DNA from: Sodalis ligni
GTDB taxonomy: Bacteria > Pseudomonadota > Gammaproteobacteria > Enterobacterales > Enterobacteriaceae
DNA length: 64,000 bases
Reading direction: 5' to 3'
Assembly (NCBI RefSeq): GCF_016865525.2
Contig: NZ_CP075169.1
Location: forward strand, 3,038,337-3,102,336
Shown: piece by piece, positions 25,501 through 35,016 of the stretch
Layout of the letters: the number at the start of each line of letters is the position of its first letter
Position numbering within the stretch: position 1 is the first letter of the stretch
The notes under the pieces: model-generated
Told to the model about the DNA's origin: nothing
Databases searched by the model: none
Seen by the model: only the letters and a program-made list of their open reading frames with translations
Made by a program: the position numbers and the translations under genes

Positions 25501-28309
25501 TCTTCAGGAACGTGAAGTAAAATGTCTATCATAGAGGTTAATGACTCGCTATTCGCATCGATTTCAGGAAAAAGTGATGCTAAGGCAGTTTCATTAATAT
25601 GGAAATGAGGACGATGTCTCATATCGAGGCCAGTGGAACAGTTTTCCCAATATTCTTTGATCAGCGCTAAAGTATCGCCATTTTTGAGTACATTGAAATC
25701 AGTGATGATCACGAAGCCGTTAAAAGTACTTAATAATACGGTCTTATCATTATGCAGCGTAGCAATAATGAGATATCCTGTATTATCCTTCGGCAGGAGA
25801 CGAAGGTGAATGGGGTTAAATCATTCTTAACGTAATTTCGTGAAAAACTTTAAAGCATAAAATTTTCTTAGCAGGATATACGATATCTACATAATGCAAA
25901 CTAGATTTTTCTAATGCTTGCATCGTAAGATTTCTCGCCTCAATAAATGAATGATGCTTTTATAGTCGACGAATTGATTATAATATTCTTCTAACGATTT
26001 CTTTTCGAAAGAAGATTCCAACTTATAAACACTTTTGTAGGGTTGCTGTCTACGGGAGGTATAGTCCATGAAGATCTGCTGCTGTGACATTATAAATTGT
26101 TTTAGAACATAAAGTACGTTTAATGAAGATAAAAACCTTCATTAAGCGTTTTTTCTGAGAAATGAACCATATTGATGCAGCCTTGATAAAACATGTAAAT
26201 CTCCTTTCTTTTCCAAATCGATATATTTTTAAACATCTCTAGATTGTTTTGATTAAAATCAGGGCTTGCTTGGTCTCGAACGGCTTCGATTTTAGACGCC
26301 ACAATACGTTGCTCCTGGTTACTTGCGATAAGTTTAGTATTATGTTCTATAAAATCTGCAATACAATTTATAAATATATTTTGCATATTGATAAAATAGC
26401 TTAATAAAACAAAAGAATTTTATCGTTCTTGATGATACCTGTTAGTTCATTATGCCATGCATAGTGATTAGTAAATTTACTCTTTTCTTCATGATTATTA
26501 TCAATCATGTCAGACAATATATTATGTGTCTGTTCTAACGGAGCAATATTCCTTTGCTGCCAAGATGAAAGAGAACTATTGCTTGAGCCGTCTGCCCTAA
26601 ATAGCTCCGCTATATCCAGAAGACGTTCAAAATAAAAGTTTGCTGAAGGGCGCTGGTAGATGTAATTTATCAACTCCTGATAAAAAGAGTATCCATATTT
26701 TCATTGGTGAGCATCTGTTCGTCAGCGGTAAAAATATCTCCTATATCAGTGATCTCACCCGGCATGATAAAATTTAAACTGTATATGCTGATAGCATTCG
26801 TTCTGGTGTAATCAAATATTGAATAGAATTTTGATTTTATCAGGCAGTCTATCAGATGTCTTTTATCGTGATTAATTAGTGCGTGATAAATTTGTTGTGC
26901 GTTTATATAGGTTACACGCGACAGGGGAGAATGATCACCCGGGTATAAATGTAAGCGATATTCATTATATGCTTGTTGACATAAATTAAGAACGTGCATC
27001 ATTTTTGATAATAGGATTTCCGTCCAAGGGTTTTTCTCTGACTTTGTGCGTGACTTCCGACTTTGCCATATCGAAGGTTTTATTTTTGATAATTAAAATG
27101 GCGTCCTTGATTATTTCAGTATTGATGCGGCTTGAAGCTTCTTTCAATTGCTTAACAATATTGCTAATAAAATTTTCGACCATGAAATTTTCAGCGACAT
27201 GACGTTTTAGTCTTTTCAGTTGAGCTGTATTCTCTTGTGTTAACTCTTTAAGGGACGAAATGATGTCCTCAAACTGGACTTTGGAAATAATGATATTTAG
27301 CGAGGTGAATTTATCTTTAAGATAAAGGCCGCCATGAAAGATTTTGACATTTTTGCCAATAAATTTATCGAACTCCAGCAGGTTACTCAATGGATCGGAT
27401 AATGGTGGGTCACTGGCCCTGACAAAGTCTTGAAACATATTAAGAAGCAGAGTTTGAGCCTCCCCATTGGCGAGAGAAATCTGGAATTCGAGGCCATCAA
27501 TACTGAATAATAATCGGCTGTTGGCGTCAATTTCTCCGCTGCTATACTCTGCTTGCGGCGGCAGCGTCTCGCTTAGCGCGGATGCGGTGGGGAATTTACG
27601 GCCTGGTTAAGGTCTTCATCAGATTCGTGGTCTTTACCGTTCTTAGCCGCGCTGAAAATTCCGCCTCTGCCGTATGTATGATTGTGCCGGGATAAAAACC
27701 GAAGATGTTGTGGGCTGCCCCTCCGACTGAGGGAATATCAGCGGGTCACGTAAGCCGCTGAACCACTTGGCGGTGCTTCCCACCCAATCAGGCCAATTAT
27801 ATACGCCGAGCCATCCCCGCCTTGAACAAGCTGGCTTAATAAAAGGGTAAGCGATCCATAGAAGGGTAGCGGTTTGTGGTAATCTTGCTGAATATGGTAA
27901 TTATTGCCATCTGAAACCACCAGTGATTTGTTAAAATAGCCGGCAAAATCAGGTTACCGCTCGGTAGCATTATTTTTTGTCGCAACGCTGATTTTTTGTC
28001 GTGCAATTCAATCTGTATATATTTTGTATGACCCGAAGTTAACAAACAATCCATATTATTTGTAAGTTCATTTACGCAGCTGAATAAATAATCAACTCTT
28101 TCTTCCTCACTATTTTTTCACAATTATTTATGTCGTGAGATTCATCTGCTTTATTATCAATAGATGAAAAGGAATCTTTAATTTGAATATTGTTTATTTT
28201 TTATGGAATAAGTGTAATAATGTAATGCATTAGTCTTTTGAGAATGTTTAATTTGATAATCAATATGATATATTTTATTATTTTCTAATAAACAAGTTTC
28301 TTTTGTCAT
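22519..28309 (-). pseudogene. giant toxin-like protein, copy B; frameshifted
   Basis: Paralogue of copy A, immediately upstream of it on the same strand; 74 bases separate the B stop from the A start. It begins at ATG 28309 (MTKETCLLENNKIYHIDYQI) behind AAGGAT and ends FKYLSERFHHM at 22519. That is about 5.79 kb or 1,930 codons, split into many frames. Pieces align with A in order: LPSGN near the N terminus, YIVNDNDYFPVFG against YVVNDHDYFPVFR, SIELHSCYSGYG against SIDLYSCYGGFG, and DEFKYLSERF against KEFKYLSDWF. Similarity is clear but diverged, so the duplication is old or the two arrived together. Strongly AT-rich. No signal peptide seen. Function unknown; toxin-like is inference from size and the C-terminal module. 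Confidence 0.65.
22905..23260 (-). other. copy B peptidase-like module, altered His motif
   Basis: It aligns to the copy A module. The strand reads RIRIKHYGEPF where A has RLRIKLHGAPF, so the residue just before the Gly is Tyr and a His sits one place earlier. The Cys motif is kept as SIELHSCYSGYGSDYSTAQ. A frameshift separates the two motifs. If the His-Gly is catalytic in A, B may be inactive there. Confidence 0.45.
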
Positions 28310-28584
28310 GGCAAGATCCTTATATATGGATAGGGTTATCTCAATATAAAATGGAATTGTTTTCGTGATGAGTGAAATAAATTAGCGGTCTACTTTTTAA
28401 ATTTGATGAAATAATTTTCTCTAGAAGATAATCGATTTTCACTGACCCATAAAACATATCATCAAACATTCGCATGTGGAATTAAAGAGTAAAAATTAAG
28501 GGTTTTATCGCTTCTCAGACGAAGAAAATAATTAGGCCGCCTGTCGGCGGCCCAATGGGTAAATAGGAGGGTAGCGAAAAGGGT
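28310..28584. other. AT-rich intergenic region upstream of copy B
   Basis: Holds the copy B ribosome site (AAGGAT) and presumably its promoter in a very A/T-rich stretch. It also holds the aroH terminator near its right end. No gene is seen. Confidence 0.5.
28527..28552 (-). terminator. intrinsic terminator after aroH
   Basis: A 7-bp G+C stem, GGCCGCC at 28535-28541 with GGCGGCC at 28546-28552, and a four-base loop. On the minus strand it is followed by TAATTATTTTC. It lies about 30 bases past the aroH stop. Confidence 0.75.
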
Positions 28585-29631
28585 TTAGAAACGACTATCA
28601 ACGGCGCCCGCCAGCATGGCCAGCAGCCTTTCGCTGTCTTCCCAGCCAAGGCAGCCATCTGTGATGGATTGACCATAGGTCAACGCTTGGCCGGGTATCA
28701 GCGCCTGGCTGCCTTCAACCAGAAAACTCTCGGCCATGATGCCTGCTACCCGCCGGCTACCGTCGCTTATCTGCCTGCATACGGATTCCGCCACGTCCAG
28801 CTGGCGGCGATACTGCTTCTGGCTGTTGCCATGGCTGAAATCCACCAGCAGATGCGGCGGCAACCCATGCTCCTGTAGATGCCCGCAGGCCTGCTGGACA
28901 TCGGCGCTATGATAGTTGGGCGTGCGGCCGCCGCGCATAATGATATGGCCATAGGGATTTCCCGCCGTTTGGTAAATGGTCATCTGGCCCTGTTTATCCG
29001 GGGACAAGAACATATGAGACGCGCGGGCGGCGCGTATGGCGTCGATGGCAATCTGCGTATTGCCGTCGGTGCCGTTCTTGAATCCAACCGGGCAGGAGAG
29101 GGCTGACGCCATCTCACGGTGGATCTGGCTCTCGGTGGTGCGGGCGCCGATGGCGCCCCAGCTGATTAAATCGGCAATATACTGGCCCATCACCATATCC
29201 AGGAACTCGGTGGCGGTGGGCAATCCTATCTCATTGACCGTGAGCAGCAAGCGCCGCGCCAGTTCGAGCCCGTCATTGACCCGATAACTGCCGTCAAGAC
29301 CCGGATCGGAAATCATGCCCTTCCAGCCCACCACCGTGCGGGGTTTCTCAAAATAGGTGCGCATGACGATTTCCAGCCGATCCCGGTAGCGAACGCGCAG
29401 GGTATTCAACTGCCGGGCATAGTCGATGGCGGCGTCGGTATCGTGGATGGAACAGGGGCCAATCACCACCAGCAGGCGGGGATCACGGCCGTGCAGAATC
29501 CCTTCGATACGGTGGCGCGCGGCGGTAACGCTTTCCGCTACTATGGCGCTAAGAGGCAGTTTGTCGGCTAACGTTGCCGGCTCAATAAGACGACCAATGC
29601 GCCTGGTGCGCAATTCATCTGTGTTAAACAT
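28585..29631 (-). CDS. aroH: 3-deoxy-7-phosphoheptulonate synthase, Trp-type
   Basis: Condenses phosphoenolpyruvate and erythrose 4-phosphate, the first step of the shikimate pathway. 348 residues from ATG 29631 (MFNTDELRTRRIG), equal to E. coli AroH. Landmarks are LLVVIGPCSIHD, RTYFEKPRTVVGWKG, SWGAIGARTTESQIHRE and GFKNGTDGN. It is assigned to the Trp-sensitive isozyme by its position between selO and ppsR and by overall similarity. hemP, which follows in E. coli, is absent. The TrpR operator could not be identified with confidence. Intact. Confidence 0.93.
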   Translation of the reverse strand: MFNTDELRTRRIGRLIEPATLADKLPLSAIVAESVTAARHRIEGILHGRDPRLLVVIGPCSIHDTDAAIDYARQLNTLRVRYRDRLEIVMRTYFEKPRTVVGWKGMISDPGLDGSYRVNDGLELARRLLLTVNEIGLPTATEFLDMVMGQYIADLISWGAIGARTTESQIHREMASALSCPVGFKNGTDGNTQIAIDAIRAARASHMFLSPDKQGQMTIYQTAGNPYGHIIMRGGRTPNYHSADVQQACGHLQEHGLPPHLLVDFSHGNSQKQYRRQLDVAESVCRQISDGSRRVAGIMAESFLVEGSQALIPGQALTYGQSITDGCLGWEDSERLLAMLAGAVDSRF

Positions 29632-29738
29632 GAACAATCTCTAAAATGGCTTCTTCTCAACGGTGAAATACCGGGAAGTGATGGCGATCACAATAAACCA
29701 AAACCAGATGAATTCAACAATAATAATGACCAGGCGGA

Positions 29739-30560
29739 TTAGTACATACGACGGCTCAGGCCAAGTAAATCCATTATTTTGGTGGCTATCTCCTCTACGG
29801 AGTGATTGGTGGAGTTCAGGTAGCGGATTTGGTTATTCCGGAACAAGAGCTCAACCTCGCTGACCTCGAAACGGCACTGGCGCAATGAAGCGTACTGACT
29901 GTTGTTCAGTCGTTCATCCCGAATGGCGGCCAGACGCTCCGCATCGATGGTCAATCCGAATAATTTATCATGAAATGGTTTCAACGCCGCGGGCAAACGC
30001 AAATTATCCATATCATCGGCGATAAACGGATAATTGGCGGCGCGGATGCCGTATTGCATGGCCAGATAAAGGCTGGTAGGGGTTTTTCCGCAGCGGGAAA
30101 CGCCCAGTAAAATGATTTGCGCCTGGTCGAGATTGCGCAGCGAAATCCCGTCGTCGTGGGCGAGGGTATAATCAATGGCCGCGATGCGTGCATCGTATCT
30201 GTTCAGATTGGTGGCGGTCAGCCCATGGGTGCGGTGCGCCACCGGATCCGGCGATAACCCCAGCTCCTGTTGCAGGGGCGCCACCAGGGCTTGCACCACA
30301 TCCTGGCAAAAGCCGTCGCTGGCTTCCACGATGGTGCGGACAACCGGCGAAACGATGGAATAAAAAACCAGGGGCCGAATGCCGCTTTGCTTATAAATCG
30401 CATTTATCTGTTCGCTTACGGCAATAGCGCGGGATTCCGTTTCAACAAAAGGCAACGTATAACTGTTGGTGGTTACCGGGAATTGCGACAGCACCGCATG
30501 GCCGACCACTTCGGCGGTAATGGCGGTGCCGTCCGAGATAAAAAATACGCTTCTTTCCAT
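29739..30560 (-). CDS. ppsR: PEP synthase regulatory protein (kinase/pyrophosphorylase)
   Basis: A bifunctional DUF299 enzyme that inactivates PEP synthase by ADP-dependent phosphorylation and reactivates it by phosphorolysis. 273 residues starting [20 protein letters not shown]. The P-loop is [19 protein letters not shown] (about residues 148-166). The C-terminal block [20 protein letters not shown] and the ending LGLSRRMY are as in E. coli. It is divergent from ppsA, its target, across a 148-base promoter region. Intact. Confidence 0.97.
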   Translation of the reverse strand: MERSVFFISDGTAITAEVVGHAVLSQFPVTTNSYTLPFVETESRAIAVSEQINAIYKQSGIRPLVFYSIVSPVVRTIVEASDGFCQDVVQALVAPLQQELGLSPDPVAHRTHGLTATNLNRYDARIAAIDYTLAHDDGISLRNLDQAQIILLGVSRCGKTPTSLYLAMQYGIRAANYPFIADDMDNLRLPAALKPFHDKLFGLTIDAERLAAIRDERLNNSQYASLRQCRFEVSEVELLFRNNQIRYLNSTNHSVEEIATKIMDLLGLSRRMY

Positions 30561-30606
30561 ATGTAGCTCCCGCGGTTTGTTGGGCTAAACTCTGAATTTT
30601 AGCGCT

Positions 30607-30620
30607 GGCTCGATTCATCC
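30607..30620 (-). promoter_or_regulatory. possible Cra site upstream of ppsA
   Basis: The minus strand reads GGATGAATCGAGCC, sharing the TGAATCG core of Cra (FruR) operators. It does not match the full consensus. It lies about 90 bases upstream of ppsA; E. coli ppsA is Cra-activated. Weak, context-supported call. Confidence 0.35.
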
Positions 30621-30708
30621 CGGGCCCGCGTATTAGGGTTTATGCTACGCTCACTGAATAACGCATTTCCCACCAGACTTTTTCATTATAAGTAAAAGGA
30701 AGACGCAG

Positions 30709-33087
30709 ATGTCTATAACTGACAATGATACTGATAATATACTCTGGTATAACCAACTCGGGATGCATGATGTTGACCGGGTAGGGGGTAAAAACGCCTC
30801 CCTGGGAGAAATGATAACCCATTTATCCGGGCTGGGAGTCTCGGTGCCCAACGGTTTCGCTACGACCGCCGACGCATTTAATGACTTTCTTGACCAGAGC
30901 GGCATCAACCAGCGTATATATGACCTGCTGGACCGCCTTGATGCCGATGATATCGGCGAGCTTTCGGCGGCCGGCAATCAGATCAGGCAGTGGATAATCG
31001 ACACTCCGTTTCAGCCTGCCTTGCAGGCGGCCATTACGTCGGCCTACCGGACATTGTCCGCTGACGACAGCGAGGCGTCTTTTGCCGTGCGCTCGTCAGC
31101 CACCGCGGAAGATATGCCTGACGCGTCATTCGCCGGCCAGCAGGAAACCTTTCTGAATGTTCAGGGTATCGATGCGGTAATGACCGCCATCAAGCATGTC
31201 TACGCTTCCCTGTTCAACGATCGCGCCATCTCCTACCGGGTACATCAGGGCTACGATCACCGCGGCGTGGCGCTCTCCGCCGGCGTGCAGCGCATGGTGC
31301 GTTCCGACCTGGCGGCATCCGGGGTAATGTTTACCATTGATACGGAATCCGGTTTCGATCAGGTGGTATTCATTACCGCCGCCTACGGGCTGGGCGAAAT
31401 GGTGGTGCAAGGCGCGGTGAATCCGGATGAATTCTACGTGCATAAACCTACGCTGCAGGCCGGGAAACCGGCCATAGTGCGACGGAATATCGGTTCCAAA
31501 AAAATCCGTATGGTCTATGCCGACAGCCAGGAACATGGAAAGCAGGTCCGCATTGAAGATGTGCCTGAAGCAGAACGGCATCGTTTTGCCCTTACCGATG
31601 ATGAAGTCCAGGAGTTGGCCCGCCAGGCATTGCAAATAGAACAGCATTATCAGCGCCCGATGGATATTGAGTGGGCCAAGGACGGCCATACCGGTCAATT
31701 ATTCATTGTCCAGGCCCGGCCGGAAACGGTGCGGTCACGGGGGCAGGTCATGGAGCGCTACCAGCTCAAATCCCGCGGCGAGGTGCTGATCGAGGGGAGG
31801 GCCATCGGCCATCGCATCGGCGCCGGTCCGGTCAAGGTCATCCATGACATCAGCGAAATGAACCGGGTTGAAGCCGGCGACGTGCTGGTCACCGACATGA
31901 CCGATCCGGACTGGGAACCCATTATGAAAAAGGCCGCCGCCATCGTCACTAACCGCGGCGGACGCACCTGTCACGCGGCCATTATCGCCCGCGAATTGGG
32001 CATCCCGGCGGTGGTGGGCTGCGGCGACGCCACCGAGCGCGTCACGGAAGGCCAGAATGTCACGGTATCCTGTGCGGAGGGAGACACCGGTTATGTTTAT
32101 CATGAACTGCTGGATTTTGACGTCAATAGCGCCAAAATTGAACAAATGCCGGCGCTGCCGCTGAAAATCATGATGAATGTCGGCAATCCCGACCGGGCAT
32201 TCGACTTTGCCTGCCTGCCCAATGACGGCGTGGGCCTGGCGCGGCTGGAGTTTATCATTAACCGTATGATTGGCGTTCATCCCCGTGCATTACTGGAATT
32301 CGACCAGCAAACGCCGCAGTTGCGCGAAGAGATCGGGCGGATGATTCAAGGTTACGCCGGTCCGAAAGAGTATTATATCGCCCGCTTGACTGAGGGCGTG
32401 TCTACCCTGGCCGCGGCGTTCTGGCCGAAACGGGTCATCGTGCGTCTTTCCGATTTCAAAACCAACGAATATGCCAACCTGGTGGGCGGCGATAAATATG
32501 AACCCTCGGAAGAGAACCCGATGCTGGGCTTTCGCGGCGCGGGCCGGTATATCGCCGACAGCTTCAAGGCCTGTTTTGCCTTGGAATGCGATGCCATCAA
32601 GCGGGTACGCAACGAGATGGGGCTGACCAATGTGGAGATCATGATTCCGTTTGTCCGCACCGTCGCCCAGGCCGAGGCGGTGGTGGAAGAACTGGCGCGG
32701 CAGGGATTAAAGCGCGGTGAGCAGGGACTTAAAATCATCATGATGTGCGAGATCCCCTCCAATGCCCTGCTGGCGGAGCGATTCCTTGAGCACTTTGACG
32801 GTTTCTCCATTGGTTCCAATGATATGACCCAGCTGGCGCTGGGACTGGACCGGGATTCAGGTCTGGTATCGGCCCTGTTCGACGAACGGGATGAGGCAGT
32901 GAAAGCGCTATTGTCCATGGCGATTGTCGCGGCTAAAAAACAGGGGAAATATGTCGGGATTTGCGGTCAGGGGCCGTCGGATCATGAGGATTTTGCCGCC
33001 TGGCTCATGGAACAGGGCATCGACAGCCTGTCGCTGAATCCGGATACGGTAGTCAAAACCTGGCTTAGCCTGGCGGAGATTAAATAA
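30709..33087 (+). CDS. ppsA: phosphoenolpyruvate synthase
   Basis: Converts pyruvate, ATP and water to PEP, AMP and phosphate, the entry to gluconeogenesis. 792 residues, the E. coli length. The N-terminal nucleotide-binding domain has the [18 protein letters not shown] and [20 protein letters not shown] blocks. The phosphohistidine domain carries the catalytic His in [15 protein letters not shown] (about residue 420). The C-terminal TIM barrel binds PEP ([29 protein letters not shown]). AAAAGGAAG precedes the ATG. Controlled post-translationally by PpsR. Intact. Confidence 0.98.
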   Translation: MSITDNDTDNILWYNQLGMHDVDRVGGKNASLGEMITHLSGLGVSVPNGFATTADAFNDFLDQSGINQRIYDLLDRLDADDIGELSAAGNQIRQWIIDTPFQPALQAAITSAYRTLSADDSEASFAVRSSATAEDMPDASFAGQQETFLNVQGIDAVMTAIKHVYASLFNDRAISYRVHQGYDHRGVALSAGVQRMVRSDLAASGVMFTIDTESGFDQVVFITAAYGLGEMVVQGAVNPDEFYVHKPTLQAGKPAIVRRNIGSKKIRMVYADSQEHGKQVRIEDVPEAERHRFALTDDEVQELARQALQIEQHYQRPMDIEWAKDGHTGQLFIVQARPETVRSRGQVMERYQLKSRGEVLIEGRAIGHRIGAGPVKVIHDISEMNRVEAGDVLVTDMTDPDWEPIMKKAAAIVTNRGGRTCHAAIIARELGIPAVVGCGDATERVTEGQNVTVSCAEGDTGYVYHELLDFDVNSAKIEQMPALPLKIMMNVGNPDRAFDFACLPNDGVGLARLEFIINRMIGVHPRALLEFDQQTPQLREEIGRMIQGYAGPKEYYIARLTEGVSTLAAAFWPKRVIVRLSDFKTNEYANLVGGDKYEPSEENPMLGFRGAGRYIADSFKACFALECDAIKRVRNEMGLTNVEIMIPFVRTVAQAEAVVEELARQGLKRGEQGLKIIMMCEIPSNALLAERFLEHFDGFSIGSNDMTQLALGLDRDSGLVSALFDERDEAVKALLSMAIVAAKKQGKYVGICGQGPSDHEDFAAWLMEQGIDSLSLNPDTVVKTWLSLAEIK

Positions 33088-33116
33088 CCTTATTATTAAT
33101 CCGGATTAATATCGGG

Positions 33117-33147
33117 AAAAACAGCCGGGCATGCCCCGGCTGTTTTG
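33117..33147 (+). terminator. intrinsic terminator after ppsA
   Basis: Inverted repeat ACAGCCGGG / CCCGGCTGT with a short loop, flanked by A and T runs, about 30 bases after the ppsA stop. Confidence 0.85.
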
Positions 33148-33234
33148 TATTAGGCGGTGTATTAGGTTGTGTATTAGCTTAAAAAAAATTGAACAGAATA
33201 AATTAATTTAAGTAAGAACGTTATTTGGTGGAAT

Positions 33235-33336
33235 AAAAAAAAGCCCATCCTATGAGACGGGCAAAGACTACACACAGCAATTCATTTAACTCAGGGGAAA
33301 CCGTGATGTAAAATCAGAGAGTTGAGTTAATTGATG
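33235..33336 (-). ncRNA. rprA: small regulatory RNA RprA
   Basis: On the minus strand the sequence contains CCCCTGAGT, then GAATTGCTGTGTGTAGTC and TTTGCCC, then a GCCCGTC / GATGGGC hairpin with eight T. This is the conserved core and terminator of E. coli RprA, and the gene sits between ppsA and ydiK as in E. coli. The 5' end is estimated from a TATCAT -10-like box at 33342-33347. RprA pairs with the rpoS leader and, with Hfq, raises RpoS; it also acts on motility and curli genes. The 5' stem-loop differs from E. coli. Confidence 0.9.
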
Positions 33337-33370
33337 CCCCAATGATATGAATTGCAGGGCATTGAGTCAT

Positions 33371-33385
33371 TAAGAATCATCCTAA
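33371..33385 (-). promoter_or_regulatory. RcsB box of rprA
   Basis: TAAGAATCATCCTAA on the plus strand closely matches the RcsB consensus TAAGAATATTCCTA. It is placed about 35-50 bases upstream of the predicted rprA start. In E. coli rprA is a strongly RcsB-dependent promoter. Confidence 0.75.
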
Positions 33386-33649
33386 TCATTGAATACTAAT
33401 TAATTATTATCAATATAATAAGAAATATGTCTGATGCCCAGAACAATCGCGGCCATTATATCTTCTGACCGGAAATAGAGACAGTGCAGGAATAATAAGG
33501 CTGATAGAGGAATTAATCCGGAAAATCCAAAGGAGCTTTCTGATATGGAACCCGGCGTCGATATCGCCGACGCCGGGCGTGGATGGGTACTTAGCCGGCC
33601 TTGCCCGCTACGAGCCGCCGGCGGTTGCGGTCATAACCGCAACCGTGCC

Positions 33650-34750
33650 TTAAGGGATATCCCGCAGGTGTTTACCCGGATCGTGTATTTCACCGGGCTC
33701 CGGCGCTTCGTGAACCCAGGCAAAGCACAGGCGATAGGATACCGCCAGCACCACGGGACCAATAAACAGCCCGATCATGCCGAAGGCGAGCAATCCGCCG
33801 ATAACGCCGCACAGCACCAGGAGAATAGGTAAATCCGCCCCCATGCGGATAAAGACCGGCCGCAGGAAATTATCCAGCGTGGCTACTACGCAGCTCCATA
33901 TCAGCAGCAGGGTGCCCCAGGTGGTCTCACCGCTCCAATAGAGCCAGATCATGGCGGGAATCAAGACCAGCAAAGGGCCAAGCTGGGCGATGCACAGAAT
34001 AAACATCACGATGGTCAGGATGGTGGCAAAGGGGATGCCGGCCACCGCCAGGCCTATTCCTCCCAGCACCGCCTGGACAATGGCGGTTAACACCACCCCC
34101 AGCGCCCCCGCGCGGATGGCCTGCGCCGCCAGCAGCACAGAGGCGTCTCCCCGTTCGGCTCCCAAACGGATGGCGAAATGGCGCACCGCCAGTCCCACCC
34201 GCTCACCGCGGATATACAGCAGGACGCTGAACAGGATCATCAGGCCGCAATGAATGAGAAAGCTGCCCACCTGCGCCACCTGCGCCAGCAGCCAGGTGGC
34301 CGATTGGCCGATATAGGGGTGCACTTTGCTCGTGAGCAGGCTGCCGCCGCCGGAGATCATGGCCTGCCAGCCGGAATAAAGCTTGTGGCCCACCAGGGGG
34401 ATATCGTGCAGCCAATGCAGTGTCGGCAAGGTTAATCGATTCGGCTGGGTGGCCCAGGCAAGCAGTGGAGCGCTGTTGTCAATCAGGCTGCTCACCAAAA
34501 AGGATACCGGCAGTACAAAAAGCAGCAGCAGCAAAATGGTCATCGCCAGGACCGCCAGTGAGCGTCGTCCCCAAAACAGGTTTTGTAATCTTATCAGCAG
34601 CGGCCAGGTGGCAATCACCACCATGCTGGCCCAGGCGAATCCCAGGATAAAAGGCTGTACCACCCAAAAGCAGGCCAGGCTCATCAGCGCGATAAACGCA
34701 ACGCCGAACAGCATTCTGGGCAGATCGATCAGTTGACGCGGGTAATCCAT
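33650..34750 (-). CDS. ydiK: AI-2E-family transporter YdiK
   Basis: 366-residue inner-membrane protein with about eight hydrophobic segments. It is collinear with E. coli YdiK (FILGFAWASMVVIATWPLL, LLAAQAIRAGALGVVLTAIV, GGIGLAVAGIPFATILTIVM, NFLRPVFIRMGADLPILLVL). The AI-2E family contains permeases of varied substrates and no substrate is established for YdiK. The start MDYPRQLIDLPRMLF at 34750 is used. Its position after rprA matches E. coli. Intact. Confidence 0.92.
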   Translation of the reverse strand: MDYPRQLIDLPRMLFGVAFIALMSLACFWVVQPFILGFAWASMVVIATWPLLIRLQNLFWGRRSLAVLAMTILLLLLFVLPVSFLVSSLIDNSAPLLAWATQPNRLTLPTLHWLHDIPLVGHKLYSGWQAMISGGGSLLTSKVHPYIGQSATWLLAQVAQVGSFLIHCGLMILFSVLLYIRGERVGLAVRHFAIRLGAERGDASVLLAAQAIRAGALGVVLTAIVQAVLGGIGLAVAGIPFATILTIVMFILCIAQLGPLLVLIPAMIWLYWSGETTWGTLLLIWSCVVATLDNFLRPVFIRMGADLPILLVLCGVIGGLLAFGMIGLFIGPVVLAVSYRLCFAWVHEAPEPGEIHDPGKHLRDIP

Positions 34751-35016
34751 GTAAGCGTTTTCACCTCAGTTAACAGGCAGGTCAAGAGATATACTAGGTC
34801 CTTCGGCTACAGCCTTAATGATGCGTTATTTCACGCTTTTTGACAGCTTGCGCTAAAAACTTTAACGCCGATATTACAGTGATTCCCTGTATGCCGATGT
34901 GAACGGGCTCCGCAGGAGAAGATTTTTCCTCACAGCGCGCAAGGTAAAAAGAAATATGATAAAACAACCCTACCATGCCGATACCACTCACTTTCGAAAA
35001 AACAGGCTCACCGTTA

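Noticed and set aside
29640..29760. TrpR operator upstream of aroH
   Set aside because: A GTACTAAT half-site-like string occurs at the ppsR end, but no symmetric partner could be found.
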